Assembly: GCA_002712165.1 (NCBI GenBank)
Contig: PASS01000054.1
Location: 8,428 to 72,427, forward strand
Reading direction: 5' to 3'
From: Fidelibacterota bacterium
GTDB taxonomy: Bacteria; Pseudomonadota; Alphaproteobacteria; Rhodospirillales; Rhodospirillaceae
DNA length: 64,000 nt
The notes beneath the pieces were generated by a model. It was not told where the DNA came from and did not search any database. It saw only the letters and a program-made list of their open reading frames with translations. Position numbers and translations under genes: made by a program. This document shows positions 19,240 to 31,944 of this stretch, piece by piece (position 1 is the first letter of the stretch; the number at the start of each line of letters is the position of its first letter).

Positions 19240-20448
19240 TCATGTGAGGGGTATCACGCGCACCGGGGATCCATTACTTAACGCTTCTGCGTGGGGCGCA
19301 TGGCATATAAGGGCATTGGCCTCAGACAGCAGTTTAATCAAGGCACTGTCTTGGTTAGTCAGGCTCGTAACGGTCGGCAAACCACTTTCGCTGCGCTGCA
19401 GCACAGCGCGAATATAGTGCTCGCGATCATTATTGGCTGCTATATCGTTGCTAAGGCGGGCGGTGAGGCTCTCTGGAGCATCACCTGGTAATCCACTTAA
19501 CATTGCTATTGCAGGCCCTAGAAATATTACAGCGCAAACCATAGCTGACACTGGATTACCTGGTAGCCCAAAAAACGGCATGTTCTTTAATGTGCCGTAA
19601 AGCAAGGGCTTGCCTGGGCGCATGGCTATCTTATGAAAGTAAATTTGAAGGCCTTCCTCAATGGCCGCACGTTTGACAAGATCGTGGTCACCGACAGATA
19701 CGCCGCCACTTGATACAAGCATGTCCAACTCACCGGAGCGTTTGATTGCATCACGTAATTTGCTGAGGTTATCTGGCACAATACCGAGGTTGAATGCTTG
19801 GGCGCCTTTAGACTCTATAAAAGCGCATAAGCCTGGTCCGTTAGCAGAAAAGATTTGTCCTTCGGAGATAGTTTCACCAGGTTGCAGAATTTCATTGCCT
19901 GTCGAAAGTACTCCAATTCTGGGGCGTCTATAGACCTTGACCTCAGGTAAATTCATTGCAGCAAGTAGGCCAATATCCCTTGCATTTAACATGTGAGGAT
20001 ATTTTAGTATGGCTTCACCTTTATAAAAATCTTGTGCTCGCGCGCGAATATTTTTTCCTTTTATCAGTGGTCGGTTTATTTGCACTAAGCCGTTTTCTGC
20101 TGTTGTATTTTCTTGAATAACGACAGCATCTGCTGTTTCAGGAACTATAGCTCCCGTGAATATGCGAATACACTCTCCGGAATTCAATTTACCTTTCCAG
20201 GGCTGCCCTGCGGCAGATTCGCCCACAATATTTATTTTGGTTGGTAAACTTACTAAATCAGATGTGCGAATGGCGTAACCATCCATCGCGGCAAGGTCTG
20301 CTGGCGGGTGTGATACGCGCGCAACCGAATTCTCCGCGATCACTCGACCTAAAGCATGGCGTAATTTAATATGCTCAGCCTCGACAGGCTTGATAGTGGA
20401 GTGAACCAGGTGTCGCGCATCGGCTACGGGCAATAAGGTGTCTGCCAT
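19240..20448 (-). CDS. moeA: Molybdopterin molybdotransferase MoeA
   Basis: 'LAAMDGYAIR', 'VGVLSTGNEI'-like 'IGVLSTGNEILQPGE', 'SGGVSVGDHDLVK', 'FGLPGNPVSAMV'. Confidence 0.95.
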   Translation of the reverse strand: MADTLLPVADARHLVHSTIKPVEAEHIKLRHALGRVIAENSVARVSHPPADLAAMDGYAIRTSDLVSLPTKINIVGESAAGQPWKGKLNSGECIRIFTGAIVPETADAVVIQENTTAENGLVQINRPLIKGKNIRARAQDFYKGEAILKYPHMLNARDIGLLAAMNLPEVKVYRRPRIGVLSTGNEILQPGETISEGQIFSANGPGLCAFIESKGAQAFNLGIVPDNLSKLRDAIKRSGELDMLVSSGGVSVGDHDLVKRAAIEEGLQIYFHKIAMRPGKPLLYGTLKNMPFFGLPGNPVSAMVCAVIFLGPAIAMLSGLPGDAPESLTARLSNDIAANNDREHYIRAVLQRSESGLPTVTSLTNQDSALIKLLSEANALICHAPHAEALSNGSPVRVIPLT

Positions 20449-20451
20449 GAT

Positions 20452-20946
20452 TTACTTCTGTGTGAAATCGCCGGATTTGCCGCCAGATTTCTTCGTCAAG
20501 CGTATGTTGGTGACATGCATACTGCGATCGATTGATTTGCACATGTCGTAAACCGTCAGTGCGGCTGCAGAGACTGCCGTCAAAGCTTCCATTTCTACTC
20601 CAGTTTGACCATTTAGCTTACAGGTTGCAGTAATTTGGACTGCACTTGCTTTTTTGTCACAGCTGAGATCAACAGAAACAGAAGATAGGGAGACGTTATG
20701 GCAGAGTGGTATTAATTCTGGGGTCCGCTTTGCAGCCATAATGCCGGCCAATTGAGCAACCGCGAGCACATCGCCTTTTTTCATTTTACATTCGTGTATG
20801 AGGCTGAGCGTTGCTGGTTGCATGTTAACGGAACCTTTAGCTACGGCGACTCGGAAGTTAGGTTCCTTAGATGATACATCAACCATAACGGCATTTCCTG
20901 TGTCATCAAAGTGAGTGAGCTTTGGAGCTCGTTTGGTTTTAGGCAT
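20452..20946 (-). CDS. moaC: Cyclic pyranopterin monophosphate synthase MoaC
   Basis: '[24 protein letters not shown]', '[26 protein letters not shown]'. Confidence 0.95.
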   Translation of the reverse strand: MPKTKRAPKLTHFDDTGNAVMVDVSSKEPNFRVAVAKGSVNMQPATLSLIHECKMKKGDVLAVAQLAGIMAAKRTPELIPLCHNVSLSSVSVDLSCDKKASAVQITATCKLNGQTGVEMEALTAVSAAALTVYDMCKSIDRSMHVTNIRLTKKSGGKSGDFTQK

Positions 20947-21745
20947 TAGCGTTACCTGCTTTTACAAGCGCACGGGTTGCGGACTCAATGTTCTTCTTGA
21001 TCAGAAGGGATTCGCCAATGAGAAACCTTCGGACCCCTAATGTCGACATACGGTCTAAATCTTCCGAAGTTTTTAAACCACTTTCAGCTACTAACGCGTA
21101 GCCTTCAGGAATGAGTGCCGCCAGCTTCTCTGTTACAGTCAAATCTGTTTGAAGCGTTTTTAAATTACGATTATTAATGCCTATGAGCCTGGATTTTAAT
21201 TTGAAAGCCCTTTCCAGTTCGTATTCGTCGTGGACTTCAATGAGCACGGCCATACCAAAACTTTCTGCGCAACATTCCAACTCAGCAGCCAACTCATTGT
21301 TCAGAGCCGCCATGATCAATAAGATGCAATCTGCTCCGATGGCACGTGATTCAGCAATTTGATAGGGATCAATTATAAAATCCTTGCGTAGTACTGGCAT
21401 TTTTATTGCTGACCTCGCCTGTTGAAGATGAGAATCGTGACCACAAAAATGATCTTCCTCAGTGAGAACACTGAGGCATGCAGCGCCCCCTTTCTCATAA
21501 GCAGCTGCTATGTTGGATGGATTAAAATCTGCACGAATTAGTCCAGCTGATGGAGATGATTTTTTTATTTCGGCTATCAAAGCGTAGTCTCCCACGCTTA
21601 TCTTATTAGATAGTGCTGCCGCAAAATCTCTCACTGGAGAAGTGTGCTTTGCTATCACTTCAACTTTTGAAAGTGGGGCTTTAGATTTCCTTTGCGCGAT
21701 TGTGTTTTTTTTAATCGCGCAGATGTTTGCTAGGACATCACTCAC
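20939..21745 (-). CDS. trpC: Indole-3-glycerol phosphate synthase
   Basis: '[21 protein letters not shown]', '[13 protein letters not shown]', '[14 protein letters not shown]', 'VAESGL'. Confidence 0.96.
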   Translation of the reverse strand: MSDVLANICAIKKNTIAQRKSKAPLSKVEVIAKHTSPVRDFAAALSNKISVGDYALIAEIKKSSPSAGLIRADFNPSNIAAAYEKGGAACLSVLTEEDHFCGHDSHLQQARSAIKMPVLRKDFIIDPYQIAESRAIGADCILLIMAALNNELAAELECCAESFGMAVLIEVHDEYELERAFKLKSRLIGINNRNLKTLQTDLTVTEKLAALIPEGYALVAESGLKTSEDLDRMSTLGVRRFLIGESLLIKKNIESATRALVKAGNANA

Positions 21746-22764
21746 GGTTTGCGTCCATGGGAAATTGCTACCAAAGATTCTAATGTTTGTGCAGCCTTAC
21801 CACTCATGATGGCATTGAGAGCCATTTCAGCGCCCTCTCTAATACTGGATACTTTGTCTGCGATAACTAATGCTGCCCCAACATTTAACACTACGATATC
21901 CTGATAAGGTCCACTCCTACCATGCAATAGGCTCTTTAGTGCTGAGGCATTTGTTTTAATGTCACCGCCTTTTAAATCATCAAGCTTAGCCCGCTTTAGG
22001 CCTGCGTCTTCGGGTACAATCTCAAAGGTATTAATACTATTCATATTTAATTCTGCGACGAAAGTCGGGCCCGTAGTAGTGATTTCGTCCAAACCATCGC
22101 AGCCGTGCACAACCCAAGCCCGTTCCGAACCAAGGCGGGCGAGAGTTTCAACCATCGGCACAATCCATTTCTGCGCGAATACGCCAAGAAGTTGCCGATT
22201 TGCGCCTGCAGGATTGGATAGCGGCCCTACGAGGTTGAATATAGTCCTTATTCCCAATTCCTGGCGTACAGGCGCAACATATTTAGCAGCGCTGTGATGA
22301 CGCTGTGCGAATAAGAACCCTATGTTAGCATTACGCAATGCGTTTTCTGTCATCTCTGGTGTAGCGTCAAGATTAACCCCAAGTGCAGCTAAAACATCTG
22401 CAGTACCAGATTTTGAAGACATGGCACGGTTACCGTGTTTAGCAACGGGAACGCCACATGCTGCAGTGACAATTGCTACTGCTGTTGAGATATTAAATGT
22501 ACCAGCACCATCTCCACCTGTACCACATGTGTCTATGGCTCCGGGAGGAGCATCAACCTTTAACGCTTTAGCACGCATGATTCGTGCCGCACCGGTCAAT
22601 TCTGCTATAGTTTCACCACGTACGCTTAAACCCATCAGAAACGCGCTTGCCTGGGTTGGCGTAGCTGTTCCCGACATCAATGATTCAAAGGCGGCCTCAG
22701 CCTCAGTTTCACTGAGACCAGCCCCGTCCGTAATTTTGCGTAGATAGGTTTTAAAATCTGTCAT
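21742..22764 (-). CDS. trpD: Anthranilate phosphoribosyltransferase
   Basis: 'DTCGTGGDGAGTFNISTAVAIV', 'KHGNRAMSSKSGTADVL', 'FNLVGPLSNPA'. Confidence 0.96.
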   Translation of the reverse strand: MTDFKTYLRKITDGAGLSETEAEAAFESLMSGTATPTQASAFLMGLSVRGETIAELTGAARIMRAKALKVDAPPGAIDTCGTGGDGAGTFNISTAVAIVTAACGVPVAKHGNRAMSSKSGTADVLAALGVNLDATPEMTENALRNANIGFLFAQRHHSAAKYVAPVRQELGIRTIFNLVGPLSNPAGANRQLLGVFAQKWIVPMVETLARLGSERAWVVHGCDGLDEITTTGPTFVAELNMNSINTFEIVPEDAGLKRAKLDDLKGGDIKTNASALKSLLHGRSGPYQDIVVLNVGAALVIADKVSSIREGAEMALNAIMSGKAAQTLESLVAISHGRKP

Positions 22765-23408
22765 AGGTGGGCGTCAGGTATAGCCTGAATTTGTGATAGG
22801 TATGGAGAGGGAGGCTCTGGTAGCGCATTTAGGCCAGTCGAAATTAGAAAGTTTCTCAAAATCCTATGGCCGTACTGAGATGCTATGCTCTCAGGATGAA
22901 ATTGAACACTAGTGATGGGATAGTTCCGATGCGCTAATCCCATTACAAGTCCTTCTTCAGACTTAGCCGTGATTTCCAGCGTTGATGGTAAATTAACATC
23001 TTCTATCACAAGAGAGTGATAACGTGTGGCTGTGAAAGTATTCGGAACCCCGGTAAACATTGGATGGCCTGTGTGTGATACCCTACTTACTTTTCCATGT
23101 ACTGGTTTGGGTGCGCGCACAACATTACCACCAAAGGCCTGACCTATAGACTGGAGGCCAAGACAGACACCGAAGACAGGGATTATTCCGGCTACAGCCT
23201 TTATCAGTGGAACACATATTCCAGCCCGGTCAGGATCGCAGGGACCGGGCGAAATAAGAATGCCGGCGGGTCTTATTGCTAAAGCGTCATCCACCGAGAT
23301 TTTATCGTTGCGGTGGATTATGACGCTGGCTCCAAGCTCACCCAGAAAATGTGATAGATTATATGTAAAGCTATCGTAATTATCGATCAGCAGATATTGG
23401 GAAGTCAT
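22761..23408 (-). CDS. trpG: Anthranilate synthase component II (glutamine amidotransferase)
   Basis: 'LIDNYDSFTYNL', 'SPGPCDPDRAGI', 'PVFGVCLGLQSIGQAFGG', 'SVQFHPESI'. Confidence 0.95.
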   Translation of the reverse strand: MTSQYLLIDNYDSFTYNLSHFLGELGASVIIHRNDKISVDDALAIRPAGILISPGPCDPDRAGICVPLIKAVAGIIPVFGVCLGLQSIGQAFGGNVVRAPKPVHGKVSRVSHTGHPMFTGVPNTFTATRYHSLVIEDVNLPSTLEITAKSEEGLVMGLAHRNYPITSVQFHPESIASQYGHRILRNFLISTGLNALPEPPSPYLSQIQAIPDAHL

Positions 23409-23544
23409 GAATTTAGCCTTGCCACAAAGAGCAGCCTTGTTTCTTAGAGGGCAACATGCCCCCGGAGGAGGATAGCGTCAAGGAAAGCAATGCTTTCTAT
23501 GATATGCATCAGATGGATTTTTATCTGGTAATGGTTTAGACATC

Positions 23545-24669
23545 TTGGGCCTTAATGCAGAGCGAAAAATGGTTAATATCGTAAAAAACTTCCCTGCTGG
23601 AGATAAATTAAGAGCGCGGCTTGTGCGCCATATCTTTTTAATAGCTGGAGCATTTGGCCTCATCGGTTTAGGAATTATTATTGGCAAAGAGCTAGACTCT
23701 CTTGCCCAGTACGAGGCAGGGGATGTCGCAAAGGCAATAATCAAATCTGGATCACAAAAACACCGAAAGCTTTTGTTGGAACCGCCGCAATCCACTAATT
23801 CTGCGCATGATAGCGGTGGGGAAGTAATATCAGAAGAAGTCTCGACAGATACTATTGTTACAAATTCAGACGAAGCACGGACTCAGGATTCAGTGAGTAG
23901 GGGCTCAGGGCAGAGCTCCCCCTTGGCTGACTATTCAATGCAAAGTGCGGCCCCAGAGGGGAGCCCTGTCATAGCTATTGTTATCGATGATATGGGTCTT
24001 AACCGAGCGAGATCCATGGAAATTATGAGCCTCACGGGTCCGCTTACGGTTTCACTAATGACCTACGCTCGGGGTTTGGATGAATTGTCGCTGACGGCTC
24101 GCAAGGCCGGCCATGAGGTTTTTGCGCACTTACCTATGGAACCTTTTGACTCTTATGAGAATCCAGGACCGGGTGCGTTGTTTACTAATATGGATGAAAG
24201 TACGATCAGGCTACATATTTCTGATAATTTAGATAAGTGGCGAGGCTATGTCGGCATAAATAATCATATGGGAAGCAAATTTACTGAGGATGCGACGCTC
24301 ATGCTGCTAGTTATGGAAGAGCTCAAAGCGCGTGGCTTGATGTGGCTCGATTCAAAGACTACTGCTGACAGTGCAGGAAAAATGGCGGCAGCTTGGGTGG
24401 ATGTACCCTTTGTAGAGCGAGATGTGTTTCTTGATAACGAGAATAGTGTTTCTGCTATTCTTAATCAGCTGGAGATCCTTGAAGCAACCGCAATATCACG
24501 TGGTTATGCTATTGGTATAGGCCACCCTTACGATTCAACCATTGAAGCCCTTCGGCAATGGTTGCCTACTCTCCACGCTTCTGGGATTTTTCTTGTTCCT
24601 GTAACGGAGGTCCTGAGGCGGAGCCATAAGCCGGTTAAGGAGGTTGGGGCGAGGCAACTGTTGGATTGA
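23545..24669 (+). CDS. Divergent polysaccharide deacetylase family protein (YibQ/DUF610-like)
   Basis: 'PVIAIVIDDMGLNRARSMEIMSLTGPLTVSLMTYARGLDELSLTARKAGHEVFAHLPMEP', 'GINNHMGSKFTED', 'AIGIGHPYDSTI'; N-terminal TM. Confidence 0.85.
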   Translation: MGLNAERKMVNIVKNFPAGDKLRARLVRHIFLIAGAFGLIGLGIIIGKELDSLAQYEAGDVAKAIIKSGSQKHRKLLLEPPQSTNSAHDSGGEVISEEVSTDTIVTNSDEARTQDSVSRGSGQSSPLADYSMQSAAPEGSPVIAIVIDDMGLNRARSMEIMSLTGPLTVSLMTYARGLDELSLTARKAGHEVFAHLPMEPFDSYENPGPGALFTNMDESTIRLHISDNLDKWRGYVGINNHMGSKFTEDATLMLLVMEELKARGLMWLDSKTTADSAGKMAAAWVDVPFVERDVFLDNENSVSAILNQLEILEATAISRGYAIGIGHPYDSTIEALRQWLPTLHASGIFLVPVTEVLRRSHKPVKEVGARQLLD

Positions 24670-24738
24670 CGCTCTACAATTGCTTTCATATTCTTCAAAT
24701 TTGTTACACTAATTCGAAACTTTAATGGATTTTACTGA

Positions 24739-25098
24739 ATGAAGAACCTCATTGTCTTGCTACCAACGTTAGTTCTCTTAGTTATTTTATCAGGGCTATC
24801 CTCGGCGCAAGTTTTCGATCGATCATTTATAAATAACATTCCAGATGAGGTTAACGAGCATCAAGCGATATGTGTTGACCGGATTATTGAGGAATGGACT
24901 AGACCTGAGATCGGAGATGAAAACTACACTCGTTTAAATTTGAGTATGGCTTTGAATCGCGTGAACAATAGCCAAAAGGCCATAGTTTTTCGCGGCACAG
25001 TGTTCAACCGTTTTTTGCAGCTTGAACAAGTTGCAACGGTGACTTGTCGGATATCGGACGAGCAACCTTATCTCATTTCGTTTCGTGTAGCGCGTTAA
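24739..25098 (+). CDS. Small secreted protein of unknown function
   Basis: Signal peptide 'MKNLIVLLPTLVLLVILSGLSSAQ', 119 aa, no motif recognised; AT-rich upstream region. Confidence 0.6.
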   Translation: MKNLIVLLPTLVLLVILSGLSSAQVFDRSFINNIPDEVNEHQAICVDRIIEEWTRPEIGDENYTRLNLSMALNRVNNSQKAIVFRGTVFNRFLQLEQVATVTCRISDEQPYLISFRVAR

Positions 25099-25121
25099 TT
25101 TATAGACAAAGTGGCAGAAAA

Positions 25122-26630
25122 TTAATCTGTGCTGTTGCCAGAGAAAAGCTTTATAGCTTCTTCAGCTGCTCGAACTAGCGCTTGGGCTTTATTATTACTT
25201 TCCTGGAATTCTGATTCAGGGTCACTGTCAGCGACCACACCCCCTCCAGCTTGGATAATTAATTCACCGTCTTTGACAAGTGCCGTACGTAAAGCAATGC
25301 AGGTATCCATATCGCCATTAGATGAAAGATAGCCAATGGCTCCGGCATAGAATCCACGTCGCTCTTTTTCGAGTTCGTCGATGATCTCCATCGCACGAAC
25401 TTTTGGAGCTCCGGAGACAGTGCCAGCAGGAAATCCAGCCATAAGGGCATCTAACGCATCGTAGGTAGGATCGATTTCACCCTGTACATTGGAAACAATA
25501 TGCATGACATGGCTGTAGTATTCGACGGTCATACGTTCGGTTACCTCTACGGTACCAGTTTTGCAAACGCGCCCGACATCATTTCGTCCAAGGTCTAGGA
25601 GCATAAGGTGTTCAGCGCACTCTTTGGGATCAGCCAACAACTCTTTAGAAAGAGCCTGGTCTTCTGCGATGGTCCTGCCGCGGGGGCGCGTACCTGCAAT
25701 AGGCCGAATAGTGACTTTACTATCACGTAAACGCACGAGTATCTCCGGGCTCGAACCAACTATAGAAAAATCCTGAAGGTTTAAGTGGAATAAAAACGGA
25801 GAAGGATTAAGACGTCTCAAGGATCGATAAAGAGAAAAGGAGGGTAGAGTGAAGGGAAGCCGAAAGCGCTGAGACGGCACGACCTGAAAGATATCGCCTT
25901 CGAGGATATATTCTTTGGCACGCTCAACCATTTTGTAATACCCATCTCTACCAGTATTTGAGGTAGGCTCATCGAATTTAACAAGTGGTGTCGAGGTGTT
26001 GTGAGGTATCGCGCGCTCTAGCGCTGTGACAGCGTTTAAAATTCGGCTTTGAGCAGCAGCATAAGCCACTGTAGTTCTTATCCCCTTTTTTGGATAAATA
26101 GGTGTTACAATAGTTAAAACATCATCGACATTATCGAAGATGACCGTGATGGTGGGCCGCATGAACATGCCTTCAGGAATCCCCAGTGTATCAGGATTCT
26201 TAGAAGGTATATTTTCTACTAGACGAATTGTATCATAGCCCATGAACCCGATGAGGCCTGCAGCCATTGGAGGCATGCCATCAGGTAAGTCAATATGCGA
26301 TTCAGCAATAAGAGCTCGTAAAGACTCTAAGGCAGCCTTGTCATCTTTCTTATAAGTTGGTGAACTTACCTTTATGTCATAGCACAAATCGGCTTGGTTT
26401 CCGTTGCACCGCCAGATCACATCTGGCTCAATAGCTATAAACGAATACCGTCCCCGTACGGACCCACCCTGTACTGATTCAAACAAAGCGGTAAAGGGCC
26501 TTTCCTGTCCGAGTTTGAGCATCGCCGATACAGGGGTATCGACATCCGAAGGCAGCTTACACCACATTACCTGAGACCGGCCTGCATCGTAAGCCGTAGT
26601 AAACTCAGGTTGGTTTGGGAAAATATTCAT
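25122..26630 (-). CDS. trpE: Anthranilate synthase component I
   Basis: 'EYILEGDIFQVVPSQRF', 'SSPEILVRL', 'IAGTRPRGRT', 'LMLLDLGRNDVGRV', 'FPAGTVSGAPKVRAMEII'. Confidence 0.96.
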   Translation of the reverse strand: MNIFPNQPEFTTAYDAGRSQVMWCKLPSDVDTPVSAMLKLGQERPFTALFESVQGGSVRGRYSFIAIEPDVIWRCNGNQADLCYDIKVSSPTYKKDDKAALESLRALIAESHIDLPDGMPPMAAGLIGFMGYDTIRLVENIPSKNPDTLGIPEGMFMRPTITVIFDNVDDVLTIVTPIYPKKGIRTTVAYAAAQSRILNAVTALERAIPHNTSTPLVKFDEPTSNTGRDGYYKMVERAKEYILEGDIFQVVPSQRFRLPFTLPSFSLYRSLRRLNPSPFLFHLNLQDFSIVGSSPEILVRLRDSKVTIRPIAGTRPRGRTIAEDQALSKELLADPKECAEHLMLLDLGRNDVGRVCKTGTVEVTERMTVEYYSHVMHIVSNVQGEIDPTYDALDALMAGFPAGTVSGAPKVRAMEIIDELEKERRGFYAGAIGYLSSNGDMDTCIALRTALVKDGELIIQAGGGVVADSDPESEFQESNNKAQALVRAAEEAIKLFSGNSTD

Positions 26631-26671
26631 AAGTTAGCTTTCGTGCAGCGCAAATATAACGCTGCAGCGCA

Positions 26672-28594
26672 TTATCGTAGCGCTAGCGTTTGGTCGATCA
26701 CTTCATTATTGATCTCTAAGGGATAGCGAAGAGCAAAAGCTTTGACAACTTGATCTGCTAAATCATCTCTCAGCGCATTGGTTACTGATTTCTTGATCTC
26801 TACCTGTGCCGAGGCAAGGTTACCATCTGGCTTGGGTGTATTAATTTGTTTAATTCGGGCTATCAGGAAACCATCACTTACTGGCGCAGAAATAACATCA
26901 CCATATTTACCCGAAAATAAAGCTTCTAGCATTGCCGGACTAATACGTTTGTCGTCCACTATATGATCAACTTGTGCACCTACACCGAAGCGCGTGATTG
27001 GTCCGAGTGGAGCATATGAAACAGTATCGTGTCTTGCTGCGAGGTCTACGAATGTTGTTGAAGGGCCGATTTCATCCAGCAAGTCATCCGTCAAGGTATT
27101 TGCTTTAGCGAAACGCTGCTCCTTTTCCCATAGTTTAACCACCTGCCTGCGAACTGATTCGAGGGGCTTTGGTGTTGGAGGTTTTATTGAGTCAACTTGC
27201 AATACGTAGTACCCGCTGCGGTCTGGCGTATCGAGTAATTGAGATGCCTCGCCCGACGGAGTAGAAAAAACAGTATCAATGAAATTCAGCCGGTCGAAAA
27301 TAGCTGAGATATTATTACCGTTTGGATCCTGTCCATTCCTATCCATTGCGGGAATTTGAATTACCCGACCGCCAATGAGCTCCGAAACTTCTCTGAGAGG
27401 TGTGCCACCGGCGATAGCGTCTTCGACATCTACAGAAGCCTCATAAACAGAATCTATTCCGATTTCATCGAGCATCGCTTCACGTATCTCATCTTTGACA
27501 TCAGTGAAAGGAGTTGTTTCTTCAAGTAATTCGGATGTGATTTGGAATAAATGCCATCCGAGATCCGTTTCAGTTGGATCGCTAATTTGGCCTACTGGTA
27601 AGTTGTATGCATCTCCGATCATTGCAGCAATAGGCGCATCTGCTGCTAGATGACCCATATCGATAGGCGGGGACAAATTCACTTTCCTAGCCAGCGCAGC
27701 TAAATCGTCTTCTGGTTTCAACTCCGCCCTGGCTGAGGAAGCCTGTTCTTTTGTATCAAAAATAAGCTGTACAATGTGGCGTGTCGCAGGGCTGCGGTAT
27801 CTAAAGGCTGTCTCCTCGTAACGTTTCTCTACGTCCGAATCAGCAATACTAGCCGTCGATCTGAAATCCTGTGTTTCGATAATAAGCGCCGTAACTTCAC
27901 GATACTCGGCAGCCGTGTAAGCTCTAATGTTTTGTTGATATAGTTCTTCTAATTCGGAGTCTGATGGTAAGTCTTTATCTGTGAGTGATGATGGTGAGAT
28001 AAGCAATGTATCTGCTACGCGCGTTTCGTTTTGATATGTAAAAAGATTATTAACTAGGTACTCGGGCGCTCGGGCGTTGGCGATTACAGGAGATATAATT
28101 GTCGCGCGTCTGATGTCAGAAGCAAACATATCCAAAAATTGAGCTTCCGTAAGGTTGTTTTGGTATAAAATCTCTGTAAACCGACTTTGATCAAACATCC
28201 CACTACTGTTATGAAAAGAGGATTCTTTTAATAGACTTGTTTGCAGGCGTTGTAAGGGAACAACGATTCCCATTTCTTGTGCTGCTGCACTAATAGTAGC
28301 AGTTTGAGCAATATCCTGTATCATTGTATTGGCAATTGATCGCTTTAGGCCTGCGCTTCGAGCAGCTTCAGGACCAACTTCATTCTTGAAACGCTCTAGT
28401 TCCTGATCAAAACGCCGTTGGAATTCAGTTGTTGTGATTTCTGTTGGGCCAATCTTAATAGCTATACTTGGGTCTAGGCCTCCAGTGCCTATAAAATCAC
28501 CGACCCCCCATACCCCAAAACTGATCATCATTAGGCCGATGAAGCCCTTCAGCAATAGGCTCTCTCTGACCGCTTGTCTTAGTCCTGAAATCAT
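26672..28594 (-). CDS. ppiD: SurA N-terminal domain / PpiD-type peptidylprolyl isomerase
   Basis: 'MISGLRQAVRESLLLKGFIGLMMISFGVWGVGDFI' anchor; parvulin-like 'DLGWHLFQITSE'. Confidence 0.88.
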   Translation of the reverse strand: MISGLRQAVRESLLLKGFIGLMMISFGVWGVGDFIGTGGLDPSIAIKIGPTEITTTEFQRRFDQELERFKNEVGPEAARSAGLKRSIANTMIQDIAQTATISAAAQEMGIVVPLQRLQTSLLKESSFHNSSGMFDQSRFTEILYQNNLTEAQFLDMFASDIRRATIISPVIANARAPEYLVNNLFTYQNETRVADTLLISPSSLTDKDLPSDSELEELYQQNIRAYTAAEYREVTALIIETQDFRSTASIADSDVEKRYEETAFRYRSPATRHIVQLIFDTKEQASSARAELKPEDDLAALARKVNLSPPIDMGHLAADAPIAAMIGDAYNLPVGQISDPTETDLGWHLFQITSELLEETTPFTDVKDEIREAMLDEIGIDSVYEASVDVEDAIAGGTPLREVSELIGGRVIQIPAMDRNGQDPNGNNISAIFDRLNFIDTVFSTPSGEASQLLDTPDRSGYYVLQVDSIKPPTPKPLESVRRQVVKLWEKEQRFAKANTLTDDLLDEIGPSTTFVDLAARHDTVSYAPLGPITRFGVGAQVDHIVDDKRISPAMLEALFSGKYGDVISAPVSDGFLIARIKQINTPKPDGNLASAQVEIKKSVTNALRDDLADQVVKAFALRYPLEINNEVIDQTLALR

Positions 28595-28790
28595 GGCGGC
28601 ATCTCTGCTAAGTTTGAGTTATGATTGTAGCAAAATTGTCTGCATCATAAGTGCCGGGATACGGACCCGCAACCGTGCCTAAGTCAAGGATTTAACTGGG
28701 TGTTAGCCCGGAATGCATTGAGGATGAGAAGAATCCGGGGTAACAAGTATCCATGTCGCCTGGCCCTAAAGAGCTAAGAAGAAAGGATCC

Positions 28791-29537
28791 GTGGTGTACT
28801 TAATAGTAGGAAATTGGAAAATGAATGGGCTGCCAGGCACGTCGGAAAGCCTTGTATCAGAAATAACTGATCGTGCGGTTGATGCTGTTTCTCTTCCAGA
28901 TGTTGTGCTCTGTCCTCCAGCGCCACTGCTATCTGCCATCAGTGGCGTTATATCCGAAGGGCCTTTGCAGCTAGGTGCTCAGGATTGCCACGCAAGTAAA
29001 CAGGGTGCACATACCGGTGATGTGAGTGCGCAGCTTTTGAAAGCCCTAGGCTGCCAATATGTCATCGTTGGTCATTCAGAACGAAGGGCTGACCATGGAG
29101 AATCAAACTTAGAAATTAAGGCTAAGGCGAACGCAGCTTTAGATTCTGGGCTAACACCAATAGTTTGTGTTGGTGAGACGCGTGAAGAACGCGATGCCGG
29201 TAGAGCAGCTGAAGTTGTTGATGCTCAAGTGACGGCGTCACTGCCAGATAACATTATGCAAGAGCAAATTGTTATTGCTTACGAACCAGTTTGGGCTATC
29301 GGAACTGGTCTCACAGCAACGGAGAGAGATATCGGGCTTGCGCATACTCAGATTCGCGAAACTTTTAGCCGTGGATATGGTCTGTCTAATAAATTGCGAG
29401 TTCTTTATGGCGGATCTGTCAAGGGCTCTAACGCTGTTTCTATCTTAAGGATAAGTGAGGTCAATGGCGCGCTTGTAGGCGGCGCTAGCCTAAATGCTGA
29501 GGATTTCTGGAATATTATTGAGGCCTGTCCACAGTAA
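28791..29537 (+). CDS. tpiA: Triosephosphate isomerase
   Basis: 'VGNWKMNG', 'VIVGHSERR', '[12 protein letters not shown]', '[10 protein letters not shown]'; GTG start. Confidence 0.97.
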   Translation: MVYLIVGNWKMNGLPGTSESLVSEITDRAVDAVSLPDVVLCPPAPLLSAISGVISEGPLQLGAQDCHASKQGAHTGDVSAQLLKALGCQYVIVGHSERRADHGESNLEIKAKANAALDSGLTPIVCVGETREERDAGRAAEVVDAQVTASLPDNIMQEQIVIAYEPVWAIGTGLTATERDIGLAHTQIRETFSRGYGLSNKLRVLYGGSVKGSNAVSILRISEVNGALVGGASLNAEDFWNIIEACPQ

Positions 29538-29700
29538 TTTCAGTTTATCTGCCCTTGATATATGTCGCCGATATTCCATATCAGCGGTGACCTATTGGGA
29601 TAAAAGTCCTAGTAATGGAGCGCTCAAAGGATTAGAAGATCGCCAATCCAGGTAATCTTATTATTTGCAGGCCGGAACTAACTGGAGATTCTTAGATACT

Positions 29701-30096
29701 ATGTTAAGTGTAGTTCTTGTTATTCATCTGCTTATCGCATTTTCTTTGATTGGAGTCGTTCTCCTTCAAAAGACTGACTCCAGTGCCATGGGTGGCATGG
29801 GTGGGGGGGCGGTTTCTGTTAATAATCTCATGCGCCCCAGGTCAAGGCCCAATCCATTAACCCGTATGACAACTTATTTAGGCATAGCTTTCTTTGCCAC
29901 TAGTTTAGGACTTGCCGTTATTGCAAAGCAGCAGGCCACAACGACGTCCATTCTTGATATCCCGGTTGGGGGGAGCAGCGAGGGTATTCCTAGCGTGAGT
30001 GACAGTGTACAGGTTCCGGTAGCCGGTGCGTCTGACCCAGCAATAAATCTAGAGCCAAGTCTGGATTCTCAAGTTCCAATGGTGCCTAACGAGTGA
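29701..30096 (+). CDS. secG: Preprotein translocase subunit SecG
   Basis: 'VLVIHLLIAFSLIGVVLLQKTDSSAMGGMGGG', 'LTRMTTYLGIAFFATSLGLAV'; ORF track starts at 29665 but ATG at 29701 is likelier. Confidence 0.9.
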   Translation: MLSVVLVIHLLIAFSLIGVVLLQKTDSSAMGGMGGGAVSVNNLMRPRSRPNPLTRMTTYLGIAFFATSLGLAVIAKQQATTTSILDIPVGGSSEGIPSVSDSVQVPVAGASDPAINLEPSLDSQVPMVPNE

Positions 30097-30220
30097 ACGT
30101 TAATGCTTGGGACTCTCATTGTCTTCACCGCGATGCCCCGAATACGGTCATATTTAACTACCGAACTGCATATATTAACCAATGCTATGCTTGCCGCCGC
30201 TTACGAATAGGTTACATTAG

Positions 30221-31858
<1,638 letters not shown>

Positions 31859-31944
31859 AGTGATTTACATTGAAAGTGCTGAGGCGGATCGGCTATGCAG
31901 TTAATTTCTGTAATTAATTACATAATCGACACTATTGCTGCTAG

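Noticed and set aside
24697-24707. Possible third copy of the TGTTAC operator motif ('CAAATTTGTTACA') upstream of the 24739 ORF
   Set aside because: Only a partial match, lacks the GTGA half and sits at a different distance; AT-rich context makes chance likely
26644-26666. TGCAGCG-N9-CGCTGCA hairpin between trpE and ppiD as a trp attenuator or terminator
   Set aside because: Short stem, no T-tract, no Trp-rich leader peptide; insufficient evidence
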